A stretch of DNA of 11,340 nt from Bordetella parapertussis (GTDB lineage Bacteria > Pseudomonadota > Gammaproteobacteria > Burkholderiales > Burkholderiaceae_B). Location: positions 1-11,340 of the forward strand of contig CALQNE010000102.1 of NCBI GenBank assembly GCA_943331855.1, in the 5' to 3' direction. Each line of letters starts with the position of its first letter. The first letter of the stretch is position 1. The notes beneath the pieces were generated by a model, which saw nothing but the letters and a program-made list of their open reading frames with translations, was not told the origin of the DNA and ran no database searches. A program made the position numbers and the translations under genes. This document shows, one piece after another, positions 1 through 7,602 of the stretch.

Positions 1-1
1 G

Positions 2-616
2 GATTGTTATCCTTATACGGCGGGCTCAACGGTGTTGTCCTATAGCCGTGCCGAGACCTCTTCGCGCGTCATCGTAACCTGGTCCAAGCCGTTTCCTCAA
101 TATGCTGGGCAAGATCTCGACAAGATTGCCAAGCAAATGGGTCTTTCAGAAAAAGAAGCGGTCGCCAAGCTGCTACCAGCTGGTGCAATTTATTTCAGAA
201 TGGATGAAGGGGATGTACAAAAGATTTTGCAATTTGGCCCAACCATGATTGGTTCGGATGGGTTGCCGCACGATGCTTCTCCGCATCCTAGATTGTGGTC
301 AACCTTTCCGCGCGTGCTGGGCCATTATCGACGTTCGCTCAAACTGTTTTCGCTTGAAACAGCGGTGCACAAAATGACGGGCCTAACTGCTATGAATTTT
401 GGCTTGACCGATCGTGGTGTCATTAAAGAAGGCGCGTTCGCTGACTTAACCTTGTTTGACGAAGCGACGATCGACGAGGTCGCCACCTATGAGAATCCAA
501 TCGCGTTGGCAAAAGGGATTCATACGGTGATTGTGAATGGCGAAGTCGTTTGGGCTCAGGGCAAAGCGACAAGCGCACGACCAGGACGGGTACTATCGCG
601 TGCGATGCCTGCGTAG
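2..616 (+). CDS. N-acyl-D-amino-acid deacylase (D-aminoacylase), C-terminal part; 5' end outside window
   Basis: This is a zinc-dependent amidohydrolase of the D-aminoacylase family, which hydrolyses N-acyl-D-amino acids to the D-amino acid and a carboxylate, usually in the cytoplasm. The frame is open to the left edge. The first visible residues read DCYPYTAGST, matching the family motif that precedes the last third of the catalytic barrel, so the GTG at 32 is internal and not a start. About 204 residues are visible out of a usual 480-500. The segment MIGSDGLPHD carries the catalytic-site Asp of the SDG motif and is followed by the conserved HPRLW and FPRVLGHYRR. Near the end, a MTGLTA segment and GxxADLTLFD mark the return to the small beta-sandwich domain that is typical of amidohydrolases. 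The stop is TAG at 614-616. The gene is convergent with the FAD-dependent dehydrogenase, with 30 bases between stops. Family assignment is strong; the exact substrate (D-Glu, D-Asp or broad) cannot be told from this part. Confidence 0.9.
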   Translation, partial: DCYPYTAGSTVLSYSRAETSSRVIVTWSKPFPQYAGQDLDKIAKQMGLSEKEAVAKLLPAGAIYFRMDEGDVQKILQFGPTMIGSDGLPHDASPHPRLWSTFPRVLGHYRRSLKLFSLETAVHKMTGLTAMNFGLTDRGVIKEGAFADLTLFDEATIDEVATYENPIALAKGIHTVIVNGEVVWAQGKATSARPGRVLSRAMPA

Positions 617-646
617 ATTGATGGTTTTGGATGGGTGTCGCACGAA

Positions 647-2257
647 TCAGTGAGGTAATAAACTCAGTGCCACCGCCTCAGCGACTTTAATACCATCTAC
701 GCCGGCTGACAAAATGCCACCGGCGTAGCCTGCGCCCTCGCCTGCAGGGTACAGGCCTTTGATATTGAGACTTTGATAATCTGCACCGCGTGTGATGCGA
801 AGTGGCGATGATGTTCGCGTTTCAACGCCGGTCAACACGGCATCATGCATTGAGAAGCCTTTAATTTTTTTCTCAAAGGCGGGCAGAGCTTCGCGGATGG
901 CTTCGATCGCATAACTGGGCAAGCTACTCGCCAAGTCTGTGAGGTGTACGCCAGGCTTATACGAGGGCGTGACGCTACCGAACGCGGTTGAGGCGCGCCC
1001 CATTAAGAAGTCGCCCACTAATTGCCCCGGAGCCTCGTAGGTGCCACCGCCGAGTTCAAATGCTTTGGACTCAATCGCGCGTTGAAAAGCGATCCCAGCT
1101 AACGGACCGCCCGGGTAATCGTCAGGCGTGATTCCGACCACAATGCCGGCATTGGCGTTACGTTCGTTACGTGAATATTGACTCATGCCGTTGGTCACGA
1201 CGCGGTTGAGTTCTGAAGTGGCCGCGACCACGGTGCCGCCGGGACACATACAAAAACTATATACGCTGCGACCGTTATTAGCGTGATGCACGAGCTTATA
1301 GTCGGCCGCACCAATTAAAGGGTTACCCGCGTGCGCCCCAAGTCGCGCGCGATCGATCATCGATTGTGGGTGCTCGATTCGAAACCCAACCGAAAACGGT
1401 TTGGCTTCAAGGTATACACCCGCCTCGTGCAAGGCCTCAAAGGTATCGCGCGCACTATGTCCAAGCGCCAGGATGACATGATCGGCAGCAATATGCTCAC
1501 TGTTTTCAAGTAACACGCCGCGAATTTGATTCGCCTCGATATCAAAGCCAGTGACCTTTTGCGAAAACCGAATTTCGCCACCAAGCGCGATGATTTTTTC
1601 GCGCATGGTTTCCACAATCCCAACTAGCCTGAAGGTGCCGATGTGTGGCTTAGCCACATACAGAATTTCTTCAGGTGCGCCTGCTTGGATAAATTCTTGA
1701 ATCACCTTGCGGCCATAAAACTTTGGATCTTTGATTTGACTGTAGAGCTTGCCATCAGAGAAGGTGCCGGCGCCACCTTCGCCAAACTGCACGTTCGACT
1801 CAGGATTCAAGACGTTTTTTCGCCAGAGCTTCCAGGTGTCTTGTGTGCGCTCACGCACCGCTTTACCGCGCTCAAGGACTAAGGGTTTGAGCCCCATTTG
1901 TGCCAACAGTAAGGCCGCGAAAATTCCACACGGACCAAAACCGACCACCACGGGCCTGTGCGTTGGTCGAGGTGTTGAAGCTGTGACGCGCGTCACAAAG
2001 TGATAACTGGTGTCGGGTGTCGCGCGTACCTGAGGATCATCGACAAAGCGTTTGAGGACGGCGGCTTCGTTTTTAACCTCAACGTCGACAATATAGGTAA
2101 ACGACAGGGCGCTGTTCTTGCGCGCGTCGTAACTACGTTTGAACACTTCAGTCTTTAAGAGCTCTTGATCTGAGATTCCTAAGCGCTGGACGATTGCCGC
2201 CGAAAGCGCTTCGGGGGCATGATCAATCGGTAAGCGAAGTTCGATAATGTGAATCAT
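647..2257 (-). CDS. FAD-dependent dehydrogenase, COG2509 type (uncharacterised NAD(FAD)-utilising oxidoreductase)
   Basis: A 536-residue flavoprotein of the broadly conserved but functionally unassigned COG2509 family. Residues 1-95 form a family-specific N-terminal domain. A Rossmann dinucleotide-binding motif follows at 103-111 (VVVGFGPCG), with the acidic end of beta-2 at LER (128-130). The family signature FGEGGAGTFSDGKL lies at 158-171. A CxC pair (C336, C338) sits in SFCMCPGG, and a second FAD contact is GEGAGYAGGI at 507-516, just before the C-terminal helix. Length and all the signatures are intact, so the gene looks functional. No signal peptide is seen, so it should be cytoplasmic. 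The ATG at 2257 has only a weak ribosome binding site. It starts 33 bases after the stop of the Bug receptor upstream, so it may be read from that gene's promoter. The reaction is unknown; homologues are often loosely annotated as oxidoreductases, and I do not assign a pathway. Confidence 0.9.
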   Translation of the reverse strand: MIHIIELRLPIDHAPEALSAAIVQRLGISDQELLKTEVFKRSYDARKNSALSFTYIVDVEVKNEAAVLKRFVDDPQVRATPDTSYHFVTRVTASTPRPTHRPVVVGFGPCGIFAALLLAQMGLKPLVLERGKAVRERTQDTWKLWRKNVLNPESNVQFGEGGAGTFSDGKLYSQIKDPKFYGRKVIQEFIQAGAPEEILYVAKPHIGTFRLVGIVETMREKIIALGGEIRFSQKVTGFDIEANQIRGVLLENSEHIAADHVILALGHSARDTFEALHEAGVYLEAKPFSVGFRIEHPQSMIDRARLGAHAGNPLIGAADYKLVHHANNGRSVYSFCMCPGGTVVAATSELNRVVTNGMSQYSRNERNANAGIVVGITPDDYPGGPLAGIAFQRAIESKAFELGGGTYEAPGQLVGDFLMGRASTAFGSVTPSYKPGVHLTDLASSLPSYAIEAIREALPAFEKKIKGFSMHDAVLTGVETRTSSPLRITRGADYQSLNIKGLYPAGEGAGYAGGILSAGVDGIKVAEAVALSLLPH

Positions 2258-2290
2258 AGACCGTCACGATACACAATATTTTGCACTTCA

Positions 2291-3271
2291 TCATTGGGGT
2301 TCGGTTTTGCTGCTTTTGACGACCGCATCCCAGCGTTTGATTTCACTGGTCAGATAGGCGCCATATTCTTCGGGTGTCGAGCCCAACACTTGCGCGCCTT
2401 GCGACAGCAGTTTTTCTTTGGTCACGGGATTCATGAGTACTGCCATGATTTCTGTGTTCAAGCGCTTAATGATCGCAGGTGGGGTTTTGGCCGGCACCAT
2501 GATGGCTTGCCACGCGCCGAGCTCAAAGCCCTTCAGGCCACTTTCGTCAAGCGTTGGTACGTTAGGAAGCGCAGGCGAACGCACCAGAGTTGATACCGCA
2601 ATCGGTCTTACGCGCCCTTCTTTTGCGTAGGCTAAGCCCACTGAGATCGGTTGCATATCAAACTGAATTTCACCACCGACTAAACCGATCGTGGCAGGGC
2701 CGCTGCCCTTGTAAGGCACGTGATTGGCCACGAGACCTAACTCTTGCAACATCAAAAATGGTGCGAGGTGGGTGATGTTGCCCACGCCTGCTGAACCATA
2801 CGATAACGAATCTGGCTTGGCCTTGAGCAGCGCTGCGAACTCTTTGAGGTTTGTGACGGGCAACGAATTGTTGACGTTTAATAACATGGGCACAACGGTT
2901 GTCAGAACGACTGGAGCCAAATCTTTTTCGACATCAAAGCTTAGATTTTTATACAGGGCAGGGCTTAACGCTACCGATGAGCTGTTATAGATCAAGGTGT
3001 AGCCATCAGGCTTTGAGCGCACCACATACTCAGCGGCGATATTGCCATTGGCGCCTGCTTTATTTTCAATGACGATCGTGGCCTTCATGTGTTCGGCCAA
3101 ACGTTGCCCAACGATGCGCGCAATGATGTCAGAGGCTCCGCCGGGCGGGAACGGTACGACGAGCTTTATAGGTTGATTCGGATAGCCATCGATCACTTGC
3201 GCCTGTGTGCTGTAGGTGCTCAGAGCAGTCAGGGTGAGCAAACTGGTTGCGAAGAATTTAACGAGAGGCAT
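2291..3271 (-). CDS. Bug/TctC-family periplasmic tripartite tricarboxylate-type receptor (first copy)
   Basis: A 326-residue extracytoplasmic solute receptor. Residues 1-24 are a Sec signal peptide: a K near the start, then a hydrophobic stretch, with probable cleavage after TQA. Family hallmarks follow: PIKLVVPFPPGGASD (34-48), ENKAGANGN (69-77), VPYKGSGPA (185-193) and VPTLDESG (238-245). Length is normal for the family (about 320-330). Such receptors bind small carboxylates, amides or similar ligands and usually pass them to TctA/TctB-type permeases, but many are orphans, as here: no membrane partner is in the window. The ATG at 3271 is preceded by AAGG at 8 bases' spacing. The gene is divergent from the plus-strand SDR and likely co-transcribed with the FAD-dependent dehydrogenase that follows. 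The ligand cannot be predicted from sequence alone. Confidence 0.93.
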   Translation of the reverse strand: MPLVKFFATSLLTLTALSTYSTQAQVIDGYPNQPIKLVVPFPPGGASDIIARIVGQRLAEHMKATIVIENKAGANGNIAAEYVVRSKPDGYTLIYNSSSVALSPALYKNLSFDVEKDLAPVVLTTVVPMLLNVNNSLPVTNLKEFAALLKAKPDSLSYGSAGVGNITHLAPFLMLQELGLVANHVPYKGSGPATIGLVGGEIQFDMQPISVGLAYAKEGRVRPIAVSTLVRSPALPNVPTLDESGLKGFELGAWQAIMVPAKTPPAIIKRLNTEIMAVLMNPVTKEKLLSQGAQVLGSTPEEYGAYLTSEIKRWDAVVKSSKTEPQ

Positions 3272-3330
3272 ACGATGGGCCTTGTTATGAAAATTGAGTT
3301 GGCATCAGGTCGTCTAATGGATTCTCGAAT

Positions 3331-3359
3331 ATTATGGAGCTTAGATCACTGTTCAGCAA
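3331..3359 (-). promoter_or_regulatory. Predicted sigma-70-like promoter for the first Bug receptor gene
   Basis: Read on the minus strand, TTGCTG (3359-3354) and CATAAT (3336-3331) are separated by exactly 17 bases. The -10 box matches consensus in five of six positions and the -35 in three. The predicted transcript start would be near 3324, giving a leader of about 50 bases before the ATG at 3271. The element lies inside the 112-base gap between two divergent genes, where a promoter is expected. I found no equally good pair for the plus-strand SDR in the same gap. Prediction only. Confidence 0.42.
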
Positions 3360-3383
3360 GCATTACACGTATAAGGATGAGGT

Positions 3384-4151
3384 ATGGACTATCAACTTAA
3401 AGGCAAAGTCGCTCTGGTCACTGGCGGCTCAAAAGGGATTGGGTTCGCGATCGCGAAGGCGCTGGCTGCTGAGGGCTGTCCGTTGCGGCTTGTTGCGCGT
3501 GATTTAGCATCTTTAGAAGAGGCTCGCCGCAAAATTCAGTCCGAACACAAGGTCGAGGTGTTGATTGAGTCAGTCAATTTGTCCGAGCCGGGCGGTGCTG
3601 AGGCACTTGCCGCGGCCTACCCTGAGACCGAGATTTTGATTAATTCGGCCGGAGCGATTGGGCGCGGCAGTTTGTTGAATATTGATCCCGTTGATTTTCG
3701 TGATAGTTTCGAAGGCAAGGTGATGTCAACGATCATGCTCAGCCGAAGTCTGTACCCCCATATGATCGCCCGCAAATCAGGGGTGATGATCAACATTATT
3801 GGGATTGCAGGTGAGCGCTTGAACGCAAACTCGATTGGCACTTCAGTGGCAAATGCAGCCCTGATCGCCTTTACTAAGGCGTTTGGCTCTGAGACCGTTA
3901 ATCATGGGGTGCGCGTGGTGGGCATTAATCCTGGCTTAATTCATACGCCACGAACCGAGAGCCTGTTGCACCCCAGAAACGATACCGATCGCCAAGCCTA
4001 TGCCAAAGTGATGGCAAATCTGCCTTATGGACGGATGGGGACACCCGAAGAAATTGCAAATCTTGCTGTGTTTTTTGCTTCAGATGCCATGTCAAAATAC
4101 ATCAGTGGTGATGTGATTTCAATCGATGCCGGAACACGCTTTCGTCAGTGA
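3384..4151 (+). CDS. SDR-family (short-chain dehydrogenase/reductase) protein with degenerate active site
   Basis: A 255-residue Rossmann-fold protein of classical SDR length. The cofactor-binding motif TGGSKGIG (13-20) is intact, and the R39-D40 region after beta-2 could suit either nucleotide. NSAG (87-90) stands where NNAG is usual. The C-terminal part keeps PGLIHTPR (183-190), the substrate-loop region and SGDVISIDAG. The catalytic centre is altered. The Ser position (second Ser of NISS) is G140, and the YxxxK positions are S150 and S154, in the stretch NANSIGTSVANAAL. From family memory, a related group with YIAGSxxNAAL already lacks the Lys; here the Tyr is also gone. The ATG is preceded by AAGGA at 6 bases' spacing. 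It stands alone on this strand, divergent from a Bug receptor and convergent with another. It may bind a nucleotide without performing the usual redox chemistry, or use different residues; function unknown. Confidence 0.88.
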   Translation: MDYQLKGKVALVTGGSKGIGFAIAKALAAEGCPLRLVARDLASLEEARRKIQSEHKVEVLIESVNLSEPGGAEALAAAYPETEILINSAGAIGRGSLLNIDPVDFRDSFEGKVMSTIMLSRSLYPHMIARKSGVMINIIGIAGERLNANSIGTSVANAALIAFTKAFGSETVNHGVRVVGINPGLIHTPRTESLLHPRNDTDRQAYAKVMANLPYGRMGTPEEIANLAVFFASDAMSKYISGDVISIDAGTRFRQ

Positions 4152-4164
4152 TCCACAACATCGA

Positions 4165-4203
4165 CCTGGTGCCGGACACGTTTCGAGCGTGAACCGGCAC
4201 AGG
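4165..4203. terminator. Long hairpin between convergent genes, probable bidirectional terminator
   Basis: The outer stem pairs CCT-G-GTGCCGG (4165-4175, one bulged G) with CCGGCAC-AGG (4194-4203). An inner stem pairs CACG (4177-4180) with CGTG (4188-4191), closing a 7-base loop. It lies 13 bases after the stop of the plus-strand SDR and 10 bases after the stop of the last minus-strand operon gene, which is where a shared terminator is expected. Neither side has a strong run of T, so it is not a textbook intrinsic terminator. It could instead act as a 3'-end stabilising structure. Confidence 0.6.
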
Positions 4204-4206
4204 TTG

Positions 4207-4222
4207 CCAGAAGTTATTCTGG
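4207..4222. repeat. Small perfect inverted repeat spanning a stop codon
   Basis: CCAGAA and TTCTGG form a perfect 6-base stem with a 4-base loop. The loop and its edge contain the TAA stop of the second Bug receptor (4214-4216). It follows the larger hairpin directly and may add to 3'-end structure. At this length it could also be chance. Confidence 0.35.
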
Positions 4223-5182
4223 TTGAATCCCAATCGCTTTAACCAGATCACCCCAGACTTTGTCTTCTTTGACTAAGAATTGGGCAAACTGCTCGGGCGT
4301 GTCATTGCTGCCTTGCGCCCCAATATCAGCGATGCGCTTAACCATCTCGGGCGATGCCATCACCTTCATGACCTCGCTATGCAAGCGCGTCACGATCTCT
4401 TTGGGTGTGCCGGCTGGTAAAAATAAGGCATACCACTCATAGAGCTCAAAACCCGGAAACCCTGATTCAGCAATGGTAGGTACATCCTTGAGTGCTGGAG
4501 GGCGCACGGCGCCCGTGGTGGCGAGCGGGCGCAACTTGCCGCTGTTAACGTGCGGAATCGTTGAGGTGGGGCTGTTAATCAACATCTGGATATGACCGGC
4601 GAGCAGGTCAGCCAAGGCCGGCCCGCCACCCTTGTAGGGAATTTCAACAATGTTGACGCCCGCGAGTTTGATCAAGTATTGCATCGAGAGCTGACCTGAG
4701 GTCAAACCACCGGGTGTGCCATAAGACAGACTGCCAGGCTTTGCTTTTGCAAGTGCGATGAGTTCTTGCACTGAATTGGCGGGTACGGAGGGATTCACGG
4801 TTAAGAATCCCGGCATGAGTGCCAACATGGCCAAAGGAATGAAATCCTTTTTAGAGTCATAGGGCAGACTCTTGGCGATATACGGATTGATCGCGTGTGC
4901 ACTGATAAACAAACCAATTGTGTTGCCGTCGGGTGCAGAGCGTGCAACCTCTTGGGTCGCGATAATGCTATTTGCGCCTGGCTTGTTCACGACAACGACC
5001 GGCACCCCTAGCGCAGCTGAAAGGGGTGGGGCAATTGCGCGGCCCATCACATCTGAGGTGCCGCCAGGAGCAAAAGTCACGACGATGCGAATAGGTTTGC
5101 TGGGCCAAGGATCTGCACTAGCAGCAACGCCCGGAAGCAGCGCTGCAAGTGTGATCAGCCAAGAAGAAGTCAGTTTTTTCAT
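4214..5182 (-). CDS. Bug/TctC-family periplasmic receptor (second copy), last gene of the catabolic operon
   Basis: A 322-residue extracytoplasmic receptor. The signal peptide (MKK, a hydrophobic core, then VAASA) suggests cleavage after residue 23. Hallmarks are KPIRIVVTFAPGGTSD (29-44), NKPGAN (66-71), IPYKGGGPAL (181-190) and VPTIAESGFPGFE (234-246). It is clearly a paralogue of the other Bug receptor in the window but diverged through most of its length, so it is not a recent duplication. It follows the ABC-type binding protein by 33 bases on the same strand and closes the operon before the hairpin at 4165-4203. The ribosome binding site is weak (GAGA about 11 bases upstream). The context suggests that it delivers the acid degraded by the enzymes upstream, but no TctA/TctB permease is present and the ligand is unknown. 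Confidence 0.93.
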   Translation of the reverse strand: MKKLTSSWLITLAALLPGVAASADPWPSKPIRIVVTFAPGGTSDVMGRAIAPPLSAALGVPVVVVNKPGANSIIATQEVARSAPDGNTIGLFISAHAINPYIAKSLPYDSKKDFIPLAMLALMPGFLTVNPSVPANSVQELIALAKAKPGSLSYGTPGGLTSGQLSMQYLIKLAGVNIVEIPYKGGGPALADLLAGHIQMLINSPTSTIPHVNSGKLRPLATTGAVRPPALKDVPTIAESGFPGFELYEWYALFLPAGTPKEIVTRLHSEVMKVMASPEMVKRIADIGAQGSNDTPEQFAQFLVKEDKVWGDLVKAIGIQPE

Positions 5183-5215
5183 GTGACTGTGATCTCTTTT
5201 GTAAGTGGCTGAGGA

Positions 5216-6436
5216 TTAAGAGGGCTTTTTAACTAACGGACACACGCTTTGTGAAAGCGGACGAAAGGCTTGGTCGCCCGGGATCACTGCATTGATTTTT
5301 AAGAGATCCCAATCGCCTTTTGAGTCGGCTGGTTTTTTGACTTCGGCTAAGTACATGTCGTGCACCATGCGACCGTCTTCGCGGATCTTGCCGTTTTTAG
5401 CAAAGAAGTCGTTGATTGGCATCTCTTTCATCTTGGCCATGATGGCTTCGGTGTTGTCTGAACCGGCTGCAGTGACAGCTTTTAAATAATGCATGGTGGC
5501 CGAGTAGGCGCCAGCTTGAATCATAGAAGGCATGCCTTTATGGCGCGCAAAGAAACGCTTGGCAAACGCGCGAGTGTCATCGTCAAAGTCCCAATAAAAG
5601 CCATCCGTAAATTGCAGACCTTGAGCGACTTTTAAGCCTAGTCCTTTTACGTCATGCAAGAACATCAGCAGGGTGACGAGTTTTTGCCCGCCCTGGGTAA
5701 TGCCAAACTCGCTGGCCTGGCGCACTGAATTTTGAGCATCGGTTCCGGCGTTGGCCAAACCAATGACCTTTGCTTTAGAAGCCTGGCCTTGCAAAAGATA
5801 AGATGAAAAGTCTGGGCTATTTAAGGGCGCACGCACGGCACCCAAGACTTTTCCGCCATTCTTCACGACGACATCTGCTGTATCTTTTTCGAGTGCATGA
5901 CCAAACGCATAATCAGCGGTGATAAAAAACCAAGAGTCACCGCCGCCCTTTGTCACTGCGAGACCCGTACCGTTTGAAAGCGCATAGGTGTCATAGACGT
6001 AATGAACGCTATAAGGCGAGCATTCGGCATTGGTCAGTGCTGAAGAGGCCGATCCTGCAAAGATGGTGATTTTCTTTTTTTCAACGCCTAATTTTTGTAA
6101 GGCGAGTGCAGCCGCTGAGTCTGTGGATTCGATAATGACATTGACATCATCGCGGTCATACCATTCACGCGCGCGGGCGGCAGCGATGTCGACTTTGTTC
6201 TGGTAATTTGCTGATACGACTTCAATCGGGCGACCTAGAACCTTACCGCCGAAATCTTCAATCGCCATATTGACTGCGGTGACCATGCCGGGGCCACCGT
6301 GTGCGGAATAGATCCCAGACATGTCGACAAGGGCGCCAATGCGAAAAGGCTTTACCGTTTGTGCGGACGTGGGGGTCACGAGCAGCGCACTTGCCACCAG
6401 AGTTGCGAGCGCGGTTAAGTTACGGGCAAGTTTCAT
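5216..6436 (-). CDS. ABC transporter substrate-binding protein, Peripla_BP_6 / LivJ-like
   Basis: A 406-residue periplasmic binding protein of the type I fold used by branched-chain amino acid (HAAT) transporters and by carboxylate or aromatic-acid variants. Residues 1-25 form a signal peptide ending TPTSA. The mature part begins near FRIGALVDMSGIYS, the usual first strand and ligand-loop of this family. Exactly two cysteines remain, C139 (AECSP) and C399 (SVCPLV), which suggests a disulfide in the periplasm. The ATG at 6436 is chosen over the TTG one codon upstream because GGAG sits 7 bases before it. No LivH/LivM permease or LivG/LivF ATPase is in the window, so it must share a transporter encoded elsewhere or act as an orphan receptor. 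Position after acyl-CoA enzymes points to an organic-acid ligand rather than leucine. That ligand inference is moderate. Confidence 0.93.
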   Translation of the reverse strand: MKLARNLTALATLVASALLVTPTSAQTVKPFRIGALVDMSGIYSAHGGPGMVTAVNMAIEDFGGKVLGRPIEVVSANYQNKVDIAAARAREWYDRDDVNVIIESTDSAAALALQKLGVEKKKITIFAGSASSALTNAECSPYSVHYVYDTYALSNGTGLAVTKGGGDSWFFITADYAFGHALEKDTADVVVKNGGKVLGAVRAPLNSPDFSSYLLQGQASKAKVIGLANAGTDAQNSVRQASEFGITQGGQKLVTLLMFLHDVKGLGLKVAQGLQFTDGFYWDFDDDTRAFAKRFFARHKGMPSMIQAGAYSATMHYLKAVTAAGSDNTEAIMAKMKEMPINDFFAKNGKIREDGRMVHDMYLAEVKKPADSKGDWDLLKINAVIPGDQAFRPLSQSVCPLVKKPS

Positions 6437-6495
6437 CAAAGATCTCCGATTGTTTTTTTGATTCTGTGCTGCAATTGTAAAGGGCGGACGAGCGC

Positions 6496-7602
6496 TTATT
6501 TCAAAATTTCTTGCGTGTGTTGCCCTAAATCGGGGCTGTTTTGCGCTTGTTCAGCTGCTAAGAATACCGCACTGATGGGGGTTGGTAGCGCGGGTATGGT
6601 TTTCCCTGAGGCGGTTGCAATGGTGCGACTAAACACGCCGCGCGCCTGAAAGTGCGGGTCTTGCACCGCTTGCTCAAGCCCGATGACCTCACACACGCAG
6701 GTATCTTGCCCCGCAAAACGTGCGTTCCAGTAGGCAACGGGGTGCTGGGCAATGATCCTGGCGATGCTTGCCTTGACCAATGCGGGGTTGTCGACATGCT
6801 GCAACTCGGTTGCGCCCAGCACCGTTAAAAAATTGCCCCAGAACTTTTCTTCTAAAGGCGCTGCCGTCAAGAATTTTTGATCTGAGGTTTGATAAATTTG
6901 ATAGCGCGGACTGCCACCGGTGACCAGTTCATCGCCACCGCGCGGCCATTGGCCAGCAGCCCAACCGTTACCTAAGCCCCAGTACATGAGCGGGAACAGG
7001 TTGTCAGCCATTGAGACATCAAGATGGCAGCCAACGCCCTCGCGGTCGCGTTTGCGCAAGCCTAATAAAATATTCATCACGGCAGGATAGGCACCGCCCG
7101 CCAGGTCGGCGGTCAACACGGGTGGCACGCCTGGGACGCCGTTGGTGTCGCCACTCAGCCCGACCATGCCGGTTTGCGCTTGATAATTCATGTCGTGCGC
7201 AGCAACTTGCGCGTAGGGGCCGGTTTGGCCGTAGCCGGTAATCGAACAATACACAAGGCGCGGATTGATTTTTGCAACAGCCTCATAGCCCAGCCCTAGT
7301 CGATCCATGACGCCCGGACGAAATTGTTCAACCAACACATCTGCTTGCGTAAGCAGGGCTTCAATCTGTTTGATCGTCTCGGGCGACTTCAAATCTGCGA
7401 CGATCGATTTTTTACCGCGATTGAGCAAAGCAAAGTTGACGCTGTCTGTGCCAAATTTTGGCGTGTACGAGCGCATCTCATCGCCGTCTTTGCGTTCGAT
7501 CTTGATGACATCTGCACCCGCGTCGGCCAGCAGTAAGGTGCACATCGGGCCCGGTAATAAGGTACTAAAGTCCAGTACCTTGACGCCCTCAAGAGGCTGC
7601 AT
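6496..7602 (-). CDS. CaiB/BaiF-family protein, alpha-methylacyl-CoA racemase-like (or family III CoA-transferase)
   Basis: A 368-residue member of the family that includes formyl-CoA transferase, CaiB and alpha-methylacyl-CoA racemase (AMACR). The N-terminal Rossmann-like half has GVKVLDFSTLLPGPMCT, then GADVIKIE and NRGKKSI. The AHDMNYQA segment gives H136-D137, and ADLAGG gives D166, 30 residues later. That is the same spacing as the catalytic His126/Asp156 pair known in mycobacterial MCR. E251 falls where the third residue (Glu241) would be. D137 would be the catalytic Asp if it is instead a CoA-transferase. I prefer ATG 7602 because AGAGA lies about 7 bases upstream; an ATG at 7608 is the alternative. 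The start overlaps the end of the preceding gene by 14 bases, indicating translational coupling. With an acyl-CoA dehydrogenase in the operon, racemising 2-methylacyl-CoA esters is a reasonable role; CoA transfer to the transported acid is the main alternative. Confidence 0.87.
   Translation of the reverse strand: MQPLEGVKVLDFSTLLPGPMCTLLLADAGADVIKIERKDGDEMRSYTPKFGTDSVNFALLNRGKKSIVADLKSPETIKQIEALLTQADVLVEQFRPGVMDRLGLGYEAVAKINPRLVYCSITGYGQTGPYAQVAAHDMNYQAQTGMVGLSGDTNGVPGVPPVLTADLAGGAYPAVMNILLGLRKRDREGVGCHLDVSMADNLFPLMYWGLGNGWAAGQWPRGGDELVTGGSPRYQIYQTSDQKFLTAAPLEEKFWGNFLTVLGATELQHVDNPALVKASIARIIAQHPVAYWNARFAGQDTCVCEVIGLEQAVQDPHFQARGVFSRTIATASGKTIPALPTPISAVFLAAEQAQNSPDLGQHTQEILK

Noticed and set aside
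32..34. GTG at 32 as start of a short stand-alone amidohydrolase
   Set aside because: The in-frame codons before it encode the conserved DCYPYTAGST motif, so the gene continues beyond the left edge.
3360..3383. TATAAG at 3370-3375 as the -10 box of the plus-strand SDR
   Set aside because: No -35 hexamer lies at suitable distance, and transcription would begin at the start codon; the AAGGA overlapping it is better read as the ribosome binding site.
2291..5182. The two Bug receptors as a recent tandem duplication flanking the SDR
   Set aside because: They share only family motifs and differ through most of their length, so they are old paralogues.
6437..6439. TTG start for the ABC binding protein
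   Set aside because: The spacing to GGAG is better for the ATG at 6436, and only one residue differs.
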